In this document: piece by piece, positions 17,864 through 26,900 of the stretch
Position numbering within the stretch: the stretch's first letter is position 1
Layout: the number at the start of each line of letters is the position of its first letter
NCBI GenBank assembly: GCA_020845955.1
Contig: JADLEU010000056.1
Span: 1-48,193, forward strand
Direction: 5' to 3'
Source of the DNA: Anaerolineales bacterium
GTDB lineage: Bacteria; Chloroflexota; Anaerolineae; Anaerolineales; UBA6663
DNA: 48,193 nt
The notes under the pieces: model-generated
What the model was told of the DNA's origin: nothing
The model's database searches: none
The model's input: the letters and a program-made list of their open reading frames with translations, nothing else
Translations under genes and position numbers: made by a program

Positions 17864-19406
17864 CGGTGAGCTCCTTAAGGATTTGAGACAAGCAGGCTTC
17901 GCCGGCCTGGTCCAGTGCAACGCCCCAGGCGACCTCGCCCACGCGGCGCGGCAGCGCGAAACGCAGCTGTCCAGCCGCCTTCTTCTTGTCGGTGAGCATG
18001 TGGCTCCGGATGGCGGCGGGGTCCAGCCCCGGGCAGCGCACCGGCAGCCGCAGCCGGACCAGGCAGGCCTCCAACGTCTCGGCCAGTCCCACCGGAGTCA
18101 CCCCCACCTGCTCGGCGAGCCGCGCCTCGGCCGCCAGGCCGATTGCGACCGCCTCGCCGTGCCGCAGCGCAAAGCGCGAGGCCGCCTCGATGCCATGTCC
18201 AATCGTGTGGCCGAGATTTAGGATCGCGCGCTCAGCGTGCTCGAAGGGATCTGCATTGACGATGCCAGCCTTGACGGCTGCAGCGCGCATGATGCCGTCC
18301 TCCAGCGCTAGGGTGCCCCCTGCCAGCCCGGCAAATAGCGCTTCGTCGCCAATCACGCCCGACTTGACGATCTCGGCCAGGCCGCAGCGCACCTCCACTT
18401 CCGGCAGGCTGGCCAGGGTATCAAAATCCGCGGCGACGACAGCCGGTGGATGGAAGGCGCCTACCAGGTTCTTGCCTTCGGGCAGGTCGACGCCCACCTT
18501 GCCGCCCAGGGCGGCGTCAGCCATGGCGAGCACTGTCGTGGGCAGGTTGGCCCAGGCGACGCCTCGCATATAAGTGGCCGCTACAAACCCGGCGACATCG
18601 CCGGTGACCCCGCCGCCCAGCGCCAGCACGGTGCCACCACGCTCGAGACCGTGTGCCACACAGCCCCGGTAAAGGTCGCCCACCGAGCCAAGCGTCTTGT
18701 TGGCTTCTCCCGACGGCAGGGCCAGCACCGGCGCGGCAACAGCCCGAGCCGCCGGCGTGCCGTGGGTCGCCGCTATCGCCGCGTCAGCAATCAAGACGAA
18801 AGGCGGCCGCAGGTCTTTGGCGCCAAGCCAGTCGGGCAGGCGGGCAGCTAGACCACGGCCGTAATAGGCCGAGGTGGGACCTAGCTCAAAGCGGGTGTAG
18901 CCGCGCGCCGCCTCGAAACGGGCCATCACCTCCACGACGACGGCGCCTACCGGCTGGCCGGCGGTCTCGACCTGATTGGGGAACGAGGCGTACAGGGCGC
19001 GCCGCTCGCGCACCAACTGCTCGAGCCGGTCGTTGAGGTCGCCAGCCAGCAGCGGCCGCGCCTGCGCATCCCCGTTCAGGCGCCCGGCCAAGACCGGCAC
19101 TGGCGCGGTCAAACCAACCACCACACCACTGCGCTCGAGACGCGCCCGGGTGCGCGGGTCGAGCAACGCGCCGCCGCCGGTGGCAATGACCAGCCCACCA
19201 CGCTCCGCCAGAATGGCATAGACCTGTGCTTCGCGCGCGCGAAACAACGCCTGCTCGCCGGACGCGAAGTAGTCGGGCACGGGCCGGCCCCAGCGCGCTT
19301 CGAGCCATTGGTCGCCGTCGATAAATTCGCGCCCCAGTTCGCGCGCTACCGCGGTGCCCACGGTGCTCTTGCCGGCGCCGGGCGGGCCGCACAGGATCAG
19401 GTTCAT
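17850..19406 (-). CDS. aroKB: Bifunctional shikimate kinase / 3-dehydroquinate synthase fusion
   Basis: 518 residues from the ATG at 19406. The N-terminal shikimate kinase (about 1-165) has the P-loop [10 protein letters not shown], the shikimate-binding region [12 protein letters not shown] and [11 protein letters not shown]. The rest is dehydroquinate synthase: [64 protein letters not shown] and the metal-binding [13 protein letters not shown]. It makes 3-dehydroquinate (step 2) and phosphorylates shikimate (step 5) in one chain. The same kinase-synthase fusion is known in Thermotoga. It starts 1 base after the aroC stop with only a weak Shine-Dalgarno, which suggests translation by coupling. 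Confidence 0.94.
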   Translation of the reverse strand: MNLILCGPPGAGKSTVGTAVARELGREFIDGDQWLEARWGRPVPDYFASGEQALFRAREAQVYAILAERGGLVIATGGGALLDPRTRARLERSGVVVGLTAPVPVLAGRLNGDAQARPLLAGDLNDRLEQLVRERRALYASFPNQVETAGQPVGAVVVEVMARFEAARGYTRFELGPTSAYYGRGLAARLPDWLGAKDLRPPFVLIADAAIAATHGTPAARAVAAPVLALPSGEANKTLGSVGDLYRGCVAHGLERGGTVLALGGGVTGDVAGFVAATYMRGVAWANLPTTVLAMADAALGGKVGVDLPEGKNLVGAFHPPAVVAADFDTLASLPEVEVRCGLAEIVKSGVIGDEALFAGLAGGTLALEDGIMRAAAVKAGIVNADPFEHAERAILNLGHTIGHGIEAASRFALRHGEAVAIGLAAEARLAEQVGVTPVGLAETLEACLVRLRLPVRCPGLDPAAIRSHMLTDKKKAAGQLRFALPRRVGEVAWGVALDQAGEACLSQILKELTDDPV

Positions 19407-19407
19407 C

Positions 19408-20610
19408 TCACGGCCACCAGACCCGCGGCACATTCTGCATCGGCAGATCTTCCAGGCGTGCCTGGCGCAAGGCTGCCAAGCGCGGCCGCATTTCAGCCAG
19501 CGAGTCGCCGCCCAGCTTCTCGAGCAGGGCGTCGGCCAATACCAGGCAGACCATGGCCTCGCCCACGATAGCCGCGCGCGGCACAGCGCAAAAGTCGGAG
19601 CGCTCGTAGGCAGTCGGCGAGGCCGCGCCCGAGGCGAGGTCGACCGACTGCAGCGGGGTGAGGGTCGTCGAGATCGGCTTCATGGCCACACGCAGCACAA
19701 CGGGCTGCCCGGTCGTGATGCCGCCCTCCAAGCCCGCGGCCCGGTTGCTGCGCCGCGCGAGGCGGCCGGCCCGGTCATCGGGCGCGAGCACGATCTCATC
19801 ATGGACCTGAGTGCCCGGCAGGCGGGCATTCACAAACGCGTCGCCGATTTCAACGCCCTTCATGGCGTGAATGCTCATCAACGCGCCAGCCAGCCGGCCG
19901 GAGAGCCGCCGATCCCAGTGCACGTGGCTGCCCAGCCCCGGCGGCACACCCAAGGCGACGACCTCAAACAACCCGCCCAGGGTGTCGCGGGCTTGCATCA
20001 CCTCCTGCACGCGCGCGCGCATAGCGGCGGCAGCCTCGGCGCTGGGGCAGTGCATCTCCGAATGAAGCGCCAGCCGCAGCCGATCTTCAAGCTCGATGCC
20101 CGACAGGTCGGCTCGGACGCCGTCGATCTCGGTGACATAGCTGCCGACGCGGATACCGAACTCGTCCAGGAACCGGCGGCAAATGGCCCCGGCCGCCACG
20201 CGGGCGGCGGTCTCGCGGGCCGAGCCGCGCTCGAGGCTCGGCCGCAGATCGGAGTAGCCATATTTCACCGCACCGGTGAGGTCGGAGTGCCCGGGCCGCG
20301 GCACCGTCATCGGCGGCACTGCCCGGCCCTGCCACTTGGCGTGATCCAGGTTGCGAATCTGCACCGTCACGGGCGCGCCGATGGTTTCGCCGTCCAGGAC
20401 GCCGCTCACTATCTCGGCTGCATCGCGCTCGAGCTTCATGCGCGGGCTGGCGCCTGGATAGGGTTTTCCAGAAGCATTCATGCCCTGGCGCAGGGCCAGA
20501 TCGGGATCAATGTCAGCCGCGCTGAGCGGCAGGCCGGCCGGCAGGCCCTCGAGCATCGCAATCACAACTGGCCCGTGCGATTCGCCGGCCGTCAGCAACC
20601 TTAGGGGCAT
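19408..20610 (-). CDS. aroC: Chorismate synthase
   Basis: 400 residues. It makes chorismate from EPSP using reduced FMN. Motifs: TAGESHGPVVIAMLEGLPAG at the start, RPGHSDLTGAVKYGYSDLRP, ERGSARETAARVAAGAICRR, and EGGITTGQPVVLRVAMKPIS towards the C-terminus. The ATG at 20610 has a GAGGTG 7 bases upstream and starts exactly at the conserved N-terminus; an in-frame open stretch upstream is overlap with aroE and is not part of the protein. Sits 5 bases after aroE. Confidence 0.95.
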   Translation of the reverse strand: MPLRLLTAGESHGPVVIAMLEGLPAGLPLSAADIDPDLALRQGMNASGKPYPGASPRMKLERDAAEIVSGVLDGETIGAPVTVQIRNLDHAKWQGRAVPPMTVPRPGHSDLTGAVKYGYSDLRPSLERGSARETAARVAAGAICRRFLDEFGIRVGSYVTEIDGVRADLSGIELEDRLRLALHSEMHCPSAEAAAAMRARVQEVMQARDTLGGLFEVVALGVPPGLGSHVHWDRRLSGRLAGALMSIHAMKGVEIGDAFVNARLPGTQVHDEIVLAPDDRAGRLARRSNRAAGLEGGITTGQPVVLRVAMKPISTTLTPLQSVDLASGAASPTAYERSDFCAVPRAAIVGEAMVCLVLADALLEKLGGDSLAEMRPRLAALRQARLEDLPMQNVPRVWWP

Positions 20611-20615
20611 CTCAG

Positions 20616-21482
20616 TCACCTCTTTGCGAACTGCGCGACCGAGGAGCGCTGCCGGCCGGCGAGGCGGGCTAACTCGGCCTCGGCTGCCTGGCGCATCGCT
20701 GCCCGATCGGCCGCGCGCCCGGTCCACTGCTCGAAAGCCAGGGCGCCCTGCTCCACCAGCATCCCCAGCCCGGTCGCCGACAGTAGGCCGGCCGACCGGG
20801 CGGCGCTCGTCAGCGCCGTGTCGGCCGGGTTGTAGACCAGATCGTAAACAAACGCGCCGGGCGGGAACGGCACGCCTGTCTGCCAGGGCGTCCCTTCGAC
20901 GTGGGGCGCCATGCCGAGCGACGTGGTATTCACAATTAGGGCACAGCCCTCACTCGCCCGAAGCAAGCCGAACGGCGCCCAGTCGTAGACCTCCACGGGC
21001 GCCAGGGCGCCAAGCGCTTCGGCCTGATCCTGGCGGCGGGCCACCACGCGCAGGCGCGCGCCCACACCGGCGCACGCCGCCACGACCGCCCGAGCGGCGC
21101 CTCCGGCCCCAAGCACCAGGACAGCCCGCCGCGCGATGGAGACCTCATGCGCATAGAGATCAGCCAGGAAGCCGGCCGCGTCCGTGTTGTGACCGATCAG
21201 GCTGGAGCCCTGCTTGACGATGGTGTTGACCGCCCCGATAGCGTCGGCCACTGGTGTCAGCCCATCCAGATGCGCGATGACGGCCGACTTGTGGGGCACC
21301 GTGACGTTGGCACCGGCGTAATCCGGCCCGCGCAGTCGTGTGACGGCGGCGCCGACTCCTTCGGCGCGGACCGGCTCGGCCGCGTAGGACCAACCATGCA
21401 GGCCAGCGGAGGCCAGCGCCGCGCGGTGCATGGCCGGCGAGACCGAATGGCCCAGGGGATAGCCGAACAGCACTACGCGCAT
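20616..21482 (-). CDS. aroE: Shikimate dehydrogenase
   Basis: 288 residues, usual size. It reduces 3-dehydroshikimate to shikimate with NADPH. Motifs: GYPLGHSVSPAMHRAAL, NVTVPHKSAVIAHLDGL with the catalytic Lys, GAVNTIVKQGSSLIGHNTDA, and the nucleotide loop LGAGGAARAVVAA. The ATG at 21482 follows the aroA stop by 7 bases and has no Shine-Dalgarno. Instead a TATAAT that includes the aroA stop codon lies exactly 6 bases upstream, so a secondary leaderless transcript could start here inside the operon (inference). Confidence 0.94.
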   Translation of the reverse strand: MRVVLFGYPLGHSVSPAMHRAALASAGLHGWSYAAEPVRAEGVGAAVTRLRGPDYAGANVTVPHKSAVIAHLDGLTPVADAIGAVNTIVKQGSSLIGHNTDAAGFLADLYAHEVSIARRAVLVLGAGGAARAVVAACAGVGARLRVVARRQDQAEALGALAPVEVYDWAPFGLLRASEGCALIVNTTSLGMAPHVEGTPWQTGVPFPPGAFVYDLVYNPADTALTSAARSAGLLSATGLGMLVEQGALAFEQWTGRAADRAAMRQAAEAELARLAGRQRSSVAQFAKR

Positions 21483-21488
21483 GGGCTA

Positions 21489-21494
21489 ATTATA
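21489..21494 (-). promoter_or_regulatory. TATAAT inside the aromatic operon, 6 bases before aroE
   Basis: The minus strand reads TATAAT, TAGCCC, ATG. The hexamer overlaps the last codons of aroA (GTA TAA). No good -35 at 17 bases, so it may be fortuitous; the exact 6-base spacing repeats that of other starts in this window. Confidence 0.35.
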
Positions 21495-22812
21495 CCGGGC
21501 GGAACAGGCGCAAGCTGTCGAGCACTTCGAAGTACCGCGGAAAAGTCTTAGCCACACAGCCCGGGTTCTCAATCGCCACGCCCGGCACGCGCAAGCCGAC
21601 CAAGGCAAAGGCCATCGCCATACGGTGATCCTCGTAGGTCGCGATCACACCGGGACGCAGCTGCGCGGCTGGGTGGATCGTCAGCCCGTCAGGATGCTCA
21701 TCGACGGCCACGCCCAATCGCCGCAGCTCAACGCACATCGCGTGCACCCGGTCGGTCTCTTTGTGCCGGGCTGAGGCAATGCCCCGGATGAGGGTCGGCG
21801 AGGCTGCGAAGGGCGCGATCGCGGCCAGGGTTTGCGCGGTGTCGGGGATGTGGCGCATGTCCGCCGCGACGCCGCGCAGACCGCTCGCGGCCGGGCCGGT
21901 AACGGCCAGGCCGTCGGCGTCGCTCGTGACCTGGCAGCCCATGCTGGCCAGCACGTCGGCAAAGGCCACGTCGCCCTGGCGCGATTGGCGCGAAACGTTG
22001 GCGACGCGCACTGTCCCGCCCAGGATGGCGGGAGCGGCCAAGAAATACGAGGCGGCCGAAGCGTCGCCCTCGATGGCATAACTGGTCTGAGCCCGGTAGG
22101 TCTGCGGCGCGGCGCGGAAGCGCCGATATGCGTCGCGATGCACGGTCACACCGAAATCGGCCATCAACGCCAGGGTAAGGTCCACGTAGGGCGCCGAGCT
22201 TAGCTCGCCGTCGATGTGCAGTTCCACCGGCTGCCGGGCATAGGGGGCCACCAACAGCAGCCCGCTCAGAAACTGGCTGCTGACGCTGCCCGCCACGCGC
22301 GCCGCGCCGCCCGGCAGCCCCGCGGCCGTGACGCACACCGGCGGGCAGCCGCTGGGGCTGGAAACCACGGCGCCTAACTCGGTCAGGGCGGCCAGCAGGT
22401 CGGTGATCGGCCGTTCGCGCATGCGGGCATTGCCGTCCAGTACGAAGCGGCCGTGCCCGAGCGTGAGCATGGCCGTGAGAAAGCGCGCCGAGGTGCCCGA
22501 ATTGCCAATGTAAAGCTCGGCTTCGCCGGCGGGAATGCGCCCACCCTGCCCGTCGATCACAAAGCGCTCGCCGGCCTCGTCGGCAGCGACGTCAAAGCCC
22601 AGGCGGCGCAAGGCGGCGGCACAATATTGGGAATCATCCGAGAACAGCGCACCGCGCAACTCGGTGCGCCCGGCCGCCAGCGCGGCGGTAATCAGCGCCC
22701 GGTTGGTCAGGCTCTTGGAGCCTGGGACGCGCACGACGGCGTCGAGCGGTTGGCCGATCGGGTCAATGGTGCGCACCACGGGTGTTGGGGGCGAGGCGGC
22801 CGCTGCGTTCAT
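21490..22812 (-). CDS. aroA: 3-Phosphoshikimate 1-carboxyvinyltransferase (EPSP synthase)
   Basis: 440 residues. It joins PEP to shikimate-3-phosphate. Motifs: VRVPGSKSLTNRALITAALA (PEP and shikimate binding), ELYIGNSGTSARFLTAMLTL, ASARHKETDRVHAM and YEDHRMAMAFALVGL. The start ATG overlaps the tyrA stop in an ATGA arrangement. A short N-terminal extension (NAAAASPPTPVVRTIDPIGQ) precedes the conserved core. I do not judge glyphosate class from sequence alone. Confidence 0.95.
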   Translation of the reverse strand: MNAAAASPPTPVVRTIDPIGQPLDAVVRVPGSKSLTNRALITAALAAGRTELRGALFSDDSQYCAAALRRLGFDVAADEAGERFVIDGQGGRIPAGEAELYIGNSGTSARFLTAMLTLGHGRFVLDGNARMRERPITDLLAALTELGAVVSSPSGCPPVCVTAAGLPGGAARVAGSVSSQFLSGLLLVAPYARQPVELHIDGELSSAPYVDLTLALMADFGVTVHRDAYRRFRAAPQTYRAQTSYAIEGDASAASYFLAAPAILGGTVRVANVSRQSRQGDVAFADVLASMGCQVTSDADGLAVTGPAASGLRGVAADMRHIPDTAQTLAAIAPFAASPTLIRGIASARHKETDRVHAMCVELRRLGVAVDEHPDGLTIHPAAQLRPGVIATYEDHRMAMAFALVGLRVPGVAIENPGCVAKTFPRYFEVLDSLRLFRPV

Positions 22813-23678
22813 TGGAAGAGGCCCCGCCGCCGGTCGAAGGCCTGCGTGAGAAAGTCGCGCAGCGCCTCGACCGCACCGTCCTGCAGCAACGCCGACAGGG
22901 TGGCGGCTTCTGCCTGGTAGCGTTCCAGTGCCGCGAGGATCGCGGAACGATTGGTCAACAGGATATCAAGCATCATCGTGACATCACTGGCTGCCAGACG
23001 CGAAGTGTCGCGAAAACCCGACGCCGCCAGCTGCCACACCTGCGGATCGCCGGCGGCCTCGGCGGCGCGCACCAACAAGGCCGCTGCCAGGTAGGGCAGA
23101 TGGCTGCTGTGGGCCGCGAGTGTGTCGTGGCGGTCGGGCGACAACGCGAGCGGCCGTGCGCCCACCGCGGCCACTAGGGCGCGCGCCAGCGATAACGCCT
23201 TGGGCGAGGTGCGCGCCAAGGGTGTCAACACAAAAAGCTTGTCGCGAAACAGGCTGGCTTCGGCGTGCGCCAGGCCGCTGACTTCCTTCCCGCACATCGG
23301 GTGCCCGCCGAGCGGGTCCCAGCCGGACGGAAGCGCCTGCATCGCGGCGACGATCTGGGCCTTGGTCGACCCCAGATCAAGCAGCACGGTCGGGTGCTCC
23401 AGCGCCGGGCGCCTGGCGAAGTCCTGAACGAGGGCGGTAATGGCTCGCACCGGCGCGGCCAGAATCAGCACATCGGCGGCCAGCGCGCCATCCAGCTCGG
23501 CCGCGCGATCGACCGCGCCGCACTCGAGGGCCAGGGCGCAGGCCCGCGGATCTGGATCTACGCCGACAATCGACCGGCAATGGCTGCGCAGGGCCAGGGC
23601 CAGCGACCCGCCCATGAGGCCCAACCCGACGACGGCGACCTCGGCCGCGGCCAAGCGCGCAAAGCCATCCTCATCCAT
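22809..23678 (-). CDS. tyrA: Prephenate dehydrogenase
   Basis: 289 residues. It oxidatively decarboxylates prephenate to 4-hydroxyphenylpyruvate, the committed step to tyrosine. Rossmann motif VAVVGLGLMGGSLALALRS (about 13-31), LDLGSTKAQIVAAM, GGHPMCGKEVSGLAHA, and the substrate-binding HDTLAAHSSHLPYLAAALL. No chorismate mutase or ACT domain is fused; the mutase is the separate aroH upstream. It starts 12 bases after aroF and overlaps aroA by 4. No prephenate dehydratase (pheA) is present in the window, though the operon leader contains Phe codons as well as Tyr codons. Confidence 0.93.
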   Translation of the reverse strand: MDEDGFARLAAAEVAVVGLGLMGGSLALALRSHCRSIVGVDPDPRACALALECGAVDRAAELDGALAADVLILAAPVRAITALVQDFARRPALEHPTVLLDLGSTKAQIVAAMQALPSGWDPLGGHPMCGKEVSGLAHAEASLFRDKLFVLTPLARTSPKALSLARALVAAVGARPLALSPDRHDTLAAHSSHLPYLAAALLVRAAEAAGDPQVWQLAASGFRDTSRLAASDVTMMLDILLTNRSAILAALERYQAEAATLSALLQDGAVEALRDFLTQAFDRRRGLFQ

Positions 23679-23690
23679 GCCGATGGCCGC

Positions 23691-24701
<1,011 letters not shown>

Positions 24702-24708
24702 GGCTGAT

Positions 24709-25119
24709 TCATCCTTTCGGGCTGACGGCGCTGGTGCAGGCCGCCGAGTGGTTGCCGCGGAGCGCGCGGTCGGGCCGGAGCTTCTGGGCAGCGTGCAGAT
24801 AGACATGAGCAACCTCGTCCGGCCAACGCTCGGTGTTCCAATGGATCAAGACTCGGATGCAGCGTGGCAGACTGTCGGGCACGGCCATCTCAGCCACGCA
24901 CATGAGCGCCGTATCGTCCCAGCCCAGTTCACGCGCCGCGCGCGCCGGCGCCTCGGCGCTCAGGTCGGGCGTGACGGTGAAAATGACGCTGGCCACGTCC
25001 GCCGGGCGCAGCTGATTGGCCTCGGTGAGGGCCAGGAGCAGCTCGCGCGTCGCCCCGCGAATTGCTTCGGGAGTATCCACCGTGGCGACAGTCGCGCCGC
25101 GGATGCCTCGAACTGGCAT
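24709..25119 (-). CDS. aroH: Chorismate mutase, AroH type
   Basis: 136 residues, a monofunctional trimeric AroH-class mutase (chorismate to prephenate) like that of Bacillus subtilis. Conserved: [20 protein letters not shown] at the start, [20 protein letters not shown], and [20 protein letters not shown] with the active-site Arg. The last about 25 residues ([12 protein letters not shown] at the end) form an extra tail that carries the aroF ribosome-binding site in its DNA. The ATG at 25119 has a strong GGAGGAG and is the first structural gene after the leader/terminator region. Confidence 0.93.
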   Translation of the reverse strand: MPVRGIRGATVATVDTPEAIRGATRELLLALTEANQLRPADVASVIFTVTPDLSAEAPARAARELGWDDTALMCVAEMAVPDSLPRCIRVLIHWNTERWPDEVAHVYLHAAQKLRPDRALRGNHSAACTSAVSPKG

Positions 25120-25146
25120 ACCTGCTCCTCCAAGAAACGCTTAAGC

Positions 25147-25176
25147 AAAAACCGCGAGGCCGATGGCCTCGCGGTT
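25147..25176 (-). terminator. Intrinsic terminator in the aromatic operon leader (attenuator)
   Basis: A perfect 12-bp inverted repeat on the minus strand, AACCGCGAGGCC - ATC - GGCCTCGCGGTT, running into TTTTT then GC. It lies 28 bases before the aroH start and 27 bases after the leader-peptide stop. A terminator between promoter and first gene only makes sense as a conditional (attenuation) element or as the end of a short RNA. Confidence 0.85.
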
Positions 25177-25178
25177 CC

Positions 25179-25205
25179 TGAGTAACTGCTTGGGGCGTCT
25201 ACTCA
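25179..25205 (-). promoter_or_regulatory. Candidate pause/alternative hairpin of the aromatic attenuator
   Basis: TGAGTA (25200-25205) and TACTCA (25179-25184) can pair around a 15-base loop, two bases ahead of the terminator stem. The TGA of the first arm is the leader-peptide stop codon, so a ribosome finishing the leader would prevent this stem. A rival pairing joins leader bases 25205-25215 (GGCTTGCGTTT) to the terminator's first arm, imperfectly. Which fold acts as antiterminator is not settled by eye. Confidence 0.4.
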
Positions 25206-25283
25206 AACGCAAGCCACGGCTACGCCAGAACGGCGACCGTAAAAGTAGAACGCATAAAAGTAGAAGGCCGTTTTAGAGCGCAT
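25203..25283 (-). CDS. Phe/Tyr-rich leader peptide of the aromatic operon
   Basis: A 26-codon ORF (ATG at 25283, TGA at 25203-25205) in the 5' leader of aroH. Residues 7-15 read FYFYAFYFY: eight of nine consecutive codons are Phe (TTC/TTT) or Tyr (TAC/TAT), then GRRSGVAVACV and stop. It starts about 10 bases after a -10 box, so it is translated almost from the 5' end, and it is followed by a strong intrinsic terminator. This is the layout of ribosome-mediated attenuation as in the E. coli pheA leader, but here it would sense both Phe and Tyr. When charged tRNA-Phe or tRNA-Tyr is scarce the ribosome would stall on the FYFY run and favour read-through into the eight aromatic genes (inference). 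Confidence 0.88.
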   Translation of the reverse strand: MRSKTAFYFYAFYFYGRRSGVAVACV

Positions 25284-25293
25284 AAGTATGAGG

Positions 25294-25323
25294 AGATTAG
25301 CATAATTCCGCGGGGCAAGTCAA
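25294..25323 (-). promoter_or_regulatory. Promoter of the aromatic operon
   Basis: On the minus strand TTGACT (25318-25323), 18-base spacer, TAATCT (25294-25299) preceded by TG (extended -10). Predicted start near 25287, only a few bases before the leader-peptide ATG. Confidence 0.6.
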
Positions 25324-25371
25324 GCGGCTGCCGTCGGCATTCTGCACAGACTCCCGGCTTCCTTTATAGTG

Positions 25372-25400
25372 TTGACGCCTTGACGGCCCCATGTTAAACT
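25372..25400 (+). promoter_or_regulatory. Promoter of the aminotransferase leader
   Basis: TTGACG (25372-25377), exact 17-base spacer, TAAACT (25395-25400) with TG three bases before it. The predicted +1 is the G of a GTG codon at 25407. It is divergent from the aromatic-operon promoter with about 48 bases between the -35 boxes. Confidence 0.7.
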
Positions 25401-25406
25401 CGCGCC

Positions 25407-25475
25407 GTGCTCAAATTTGGGCAGTTTGGACGTCGCCAGGCGACGAACGGCACGACTACCCGTGCGGCCCGTTGA
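25407..25475 (+). CDS. Candidate leaderless leader peptide before the aminotransferase gene
   Basis: A 22-codon ORF beginning with GTG exactly 6 bases after the -10 box and ending TGA at 25473-25475: LKFGQFGRRQ then ATNGTTTRAAR after the initiator. It contains two Phe, four Thr and four Arg codons, so no single amino acid dominates as in the two other leaders in this window. Support comes from position (at the predicted +1), from the strong terminator 40 bases later, and from hairpins overlapping its second half. Whether it is translated is unproven; an untranslated riboswitch-like leader is the main alternative. Confidence 0.4.
   Translation: MLKFGQFGRRQATNGTTTRAAR
25431..25473 (+). promoter_or_regulatory. 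Two stable hairpins in the aminotransferase 5' leader
   Basis: First stem CGTCGC-CAG-GCGACG (25431-25445). Second stem AACGG (25446-25450) with CCGTT (25469-25473), enclosing CACG/CGTG around a 6-base loop. GGCGAC in the first stem could instead pair with GTCGCC at 25499-25504 near the terminator, giving an alternative fold. The arrangement resembles a transcription attenuator or an unclassified riboswitch. Confidence 0.45.
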
Positions 25476-25514
25476 GGGTGTGTCGGCTACGCCTGTCTGT
25501 CGCCTGAAACAGTT

Positions 25515-25546
25515 GGCCCCGGCATACCCGCCGGGGCCTTTTTTTT
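25515..25546 (+). terminator. Strong intrinsic terminator upstream of the aminotransferase gene
   Basis: GGCCCCGGC - ATACCC - GCCGGGGCC followed by eight T (25539-25546), 50 bases before the gene's ATG. Textbook form. Since it lies between a consensus promoter and the gene, read-through must be regulated or the promoter serves a short RNA. Confidence 0.88.
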
Positions 25547-25595
25547 GCCTGGCGCGTGCCGCCGCGGCCCAGGCCCTATTGAAAGGTCTGTCCTC

Positions 25596-26900
25596 ATGCC
25601 CGCCTCGCTCGATACGCCGGTCTACGCCGTCCCCGAGGACCACCTCATCCCAGTCGGCGACTACCTGAGGAACCTGACGCCCATCCCGCCCTCGCGGATG
25701 TTCTTGATCAACAAGAGCCTGGCTGTCTTCCGCCAGGCGCAGCCAGGCGTCCCGGCCTTCGACGCCTCGCAGGGAGACGGCGGCGCCAGCCTGCCGGGCG
25801 TGCCGCGCCAGGTGTTGGAGCGGGCTCAGGAGCTGCAGCTTGATCACGGCACTGCCTACGACATGCCTTTCGGGACGGAGGCCTACCGCCGGTCGGTGGT
25901 GGAGCGGTATTGGCGGCTAGAGGCAGCTTCCGGCCTCGGCCCCGCCAACGTGCTTGGCACTCAGGGCGGGCGGGACGCGCTGGTAAAAGCCTATGCCGCC
26001 ATGCTGGCTCTGGGCCACGGGCGTATCGGTGATCCCGTAATCGTGTCGCGCGTGCCGTGGATTTCGTATAACTGGGGTCCGTACGGCGTGGGCGCCAATG
26101 TGCTGCGGGCGCCGGGCCGGCCCGAGACCGGCTGGGCCTACACTGAGGACGGCCTGGCCGCGTGCGTGGAATACGCGGGGCGCAGCGGTCGCAAGATCGC
26201 GGGCTTAATCATCACGAACCCCGACAACCCGACCGGCGCCACCATCACGCCCCAGCGCCAGGCGGCGCTGGCAAAAGCCGCCCTCCGGCTTGGCGTCGCC
26301 TTTGTGTTGTTCGATTGGATGTATCATTATGTCACAGACGAGCAACCGATGGACCTGAACCGCTTCGTCCAGTTGTTCGAGCCTTCCGAGCGACCGCGGC
26401 TGATGTTCTTGGACGGGCTGACGAAGTCGCTCGGCGCCAGCAACGTCCGCAACTGCCATCTAATCGCCTCGGAGGGCGTCATTAGGTTTAGCGTGGCGCG
26501 CGCCTCGCACGCGGTTATTCCCAGCTTCTACTCGTTGGCGGTCGCCATGGCAGCCTACGAGTTCGGCTACGCGCAAGTCTCGCGCGGCATCGTCGACCCA
26601 ACCAACGCCAGCCGCAAGGTGTTAAAGGACTTTCTGGATGAACACGGTTTCCAGGCCATCCTGGGCAAGGGCTACTATGCCTTCATCAACGTCAGCCGCT
26701 GGCTGGCCGCCAAGGGTTGGCAGGATAGCGAACCCTTGGGCCAGTACTTGGCCGAACAACACGGACTGGCCATTGTCCCGGGCAGCTTCTTTTCGGAGGA
26801 TGGCGCCGAGTGGATCCGGTTCTCCTATGCTACCCCGGTCGACCGCACGCTGGGCGCGGCCCAGCGCCTGGTGGAGGGCTTGAGTGCGTTGGTCGCCTAG
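25596..26900 (+). CDS. Class I/II PLP-dependent aminotransferase
   Basis: 434 residues. Fold-type I aminotransferase: LGTQGGRDALVKAYAAMLAL (cofactor phosphate region), LIITNPDNPTGATITPQ (conserved Asn/Asp/Pro loop), FVLFDWMYHYVTDEQP, the PLP lysine in LDGLTKSLGASNVRNCHLI, and a C-terminal WIRFSYATPVDRTLGAA with the substrate-binding Arg. ATG at 25596 with GAAAGG upstream. It is divergent from the aromatic operon and shares its control region, so a role in transaminating phenylpyruvate/4-hydroxyphenylpyruvate is attractive, but aspartate or another amino acid cannot be ruled out. Its stop overlaps the next gene by 17 bases. Confidence 0.88.
   Translation: MPASLDTPVYAVPEDHLIPVGDYLRNLTPIPPSRMFLINKSLAVFRQAQPGVPAFDASQGDGGASLPGVPRQVLERAQELQLDHGTAYDMPFGTEAYRRSVVERYWRLEAASGLGPANVLGTQGGRDALVKAYAAMLALGHGRIGDPVIVSRVPWISYNWGPYGVGANVLRAPGRPETGWAYTEDGLAACVEYAGRSGRKIAGLIITNPDNPTGATITPQRQAALAKAALRLGVAFVLFDWMYHYVTDEQPMDLNRFVQLFEPSERPRLMFLDGLTKSLGASNVRNCHLIASEGVIRFSVARASHAVIPSFYSLAVAMAAYEFGYAQVSRGIVDPTNASRKVLKDFLDEHGFQAILGKGYYAFINVSRWLAAKGWQDSEPLGQYLAEQHGLAIVPGSFFSEDGAEWIRFSYATPVDRTLGAAQRLVEGLSALVA

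Noticed and set aside
19354-20604. 416-codon frame antisense to aroC
   Set aside because: Chorismate synthase motifs are unmistakable on the minus strand.
25391-25507. Alternative leader ORF with two Trp codons before the aminotransferase
   Set aside because: Its ATG lies upstream of and overlapping the -10 box (25395-25400), so it would not be in the mRNA starting near 25407.
25147-25595. T-box riboswitch in the aromatic or aminotransferase leaders
   Set aside because: I see no T-box bulge sequence (TGGNACCGCG-like) and no specifier stem; the Phe/Tyr mini-ORF explains the aromatic leader better.
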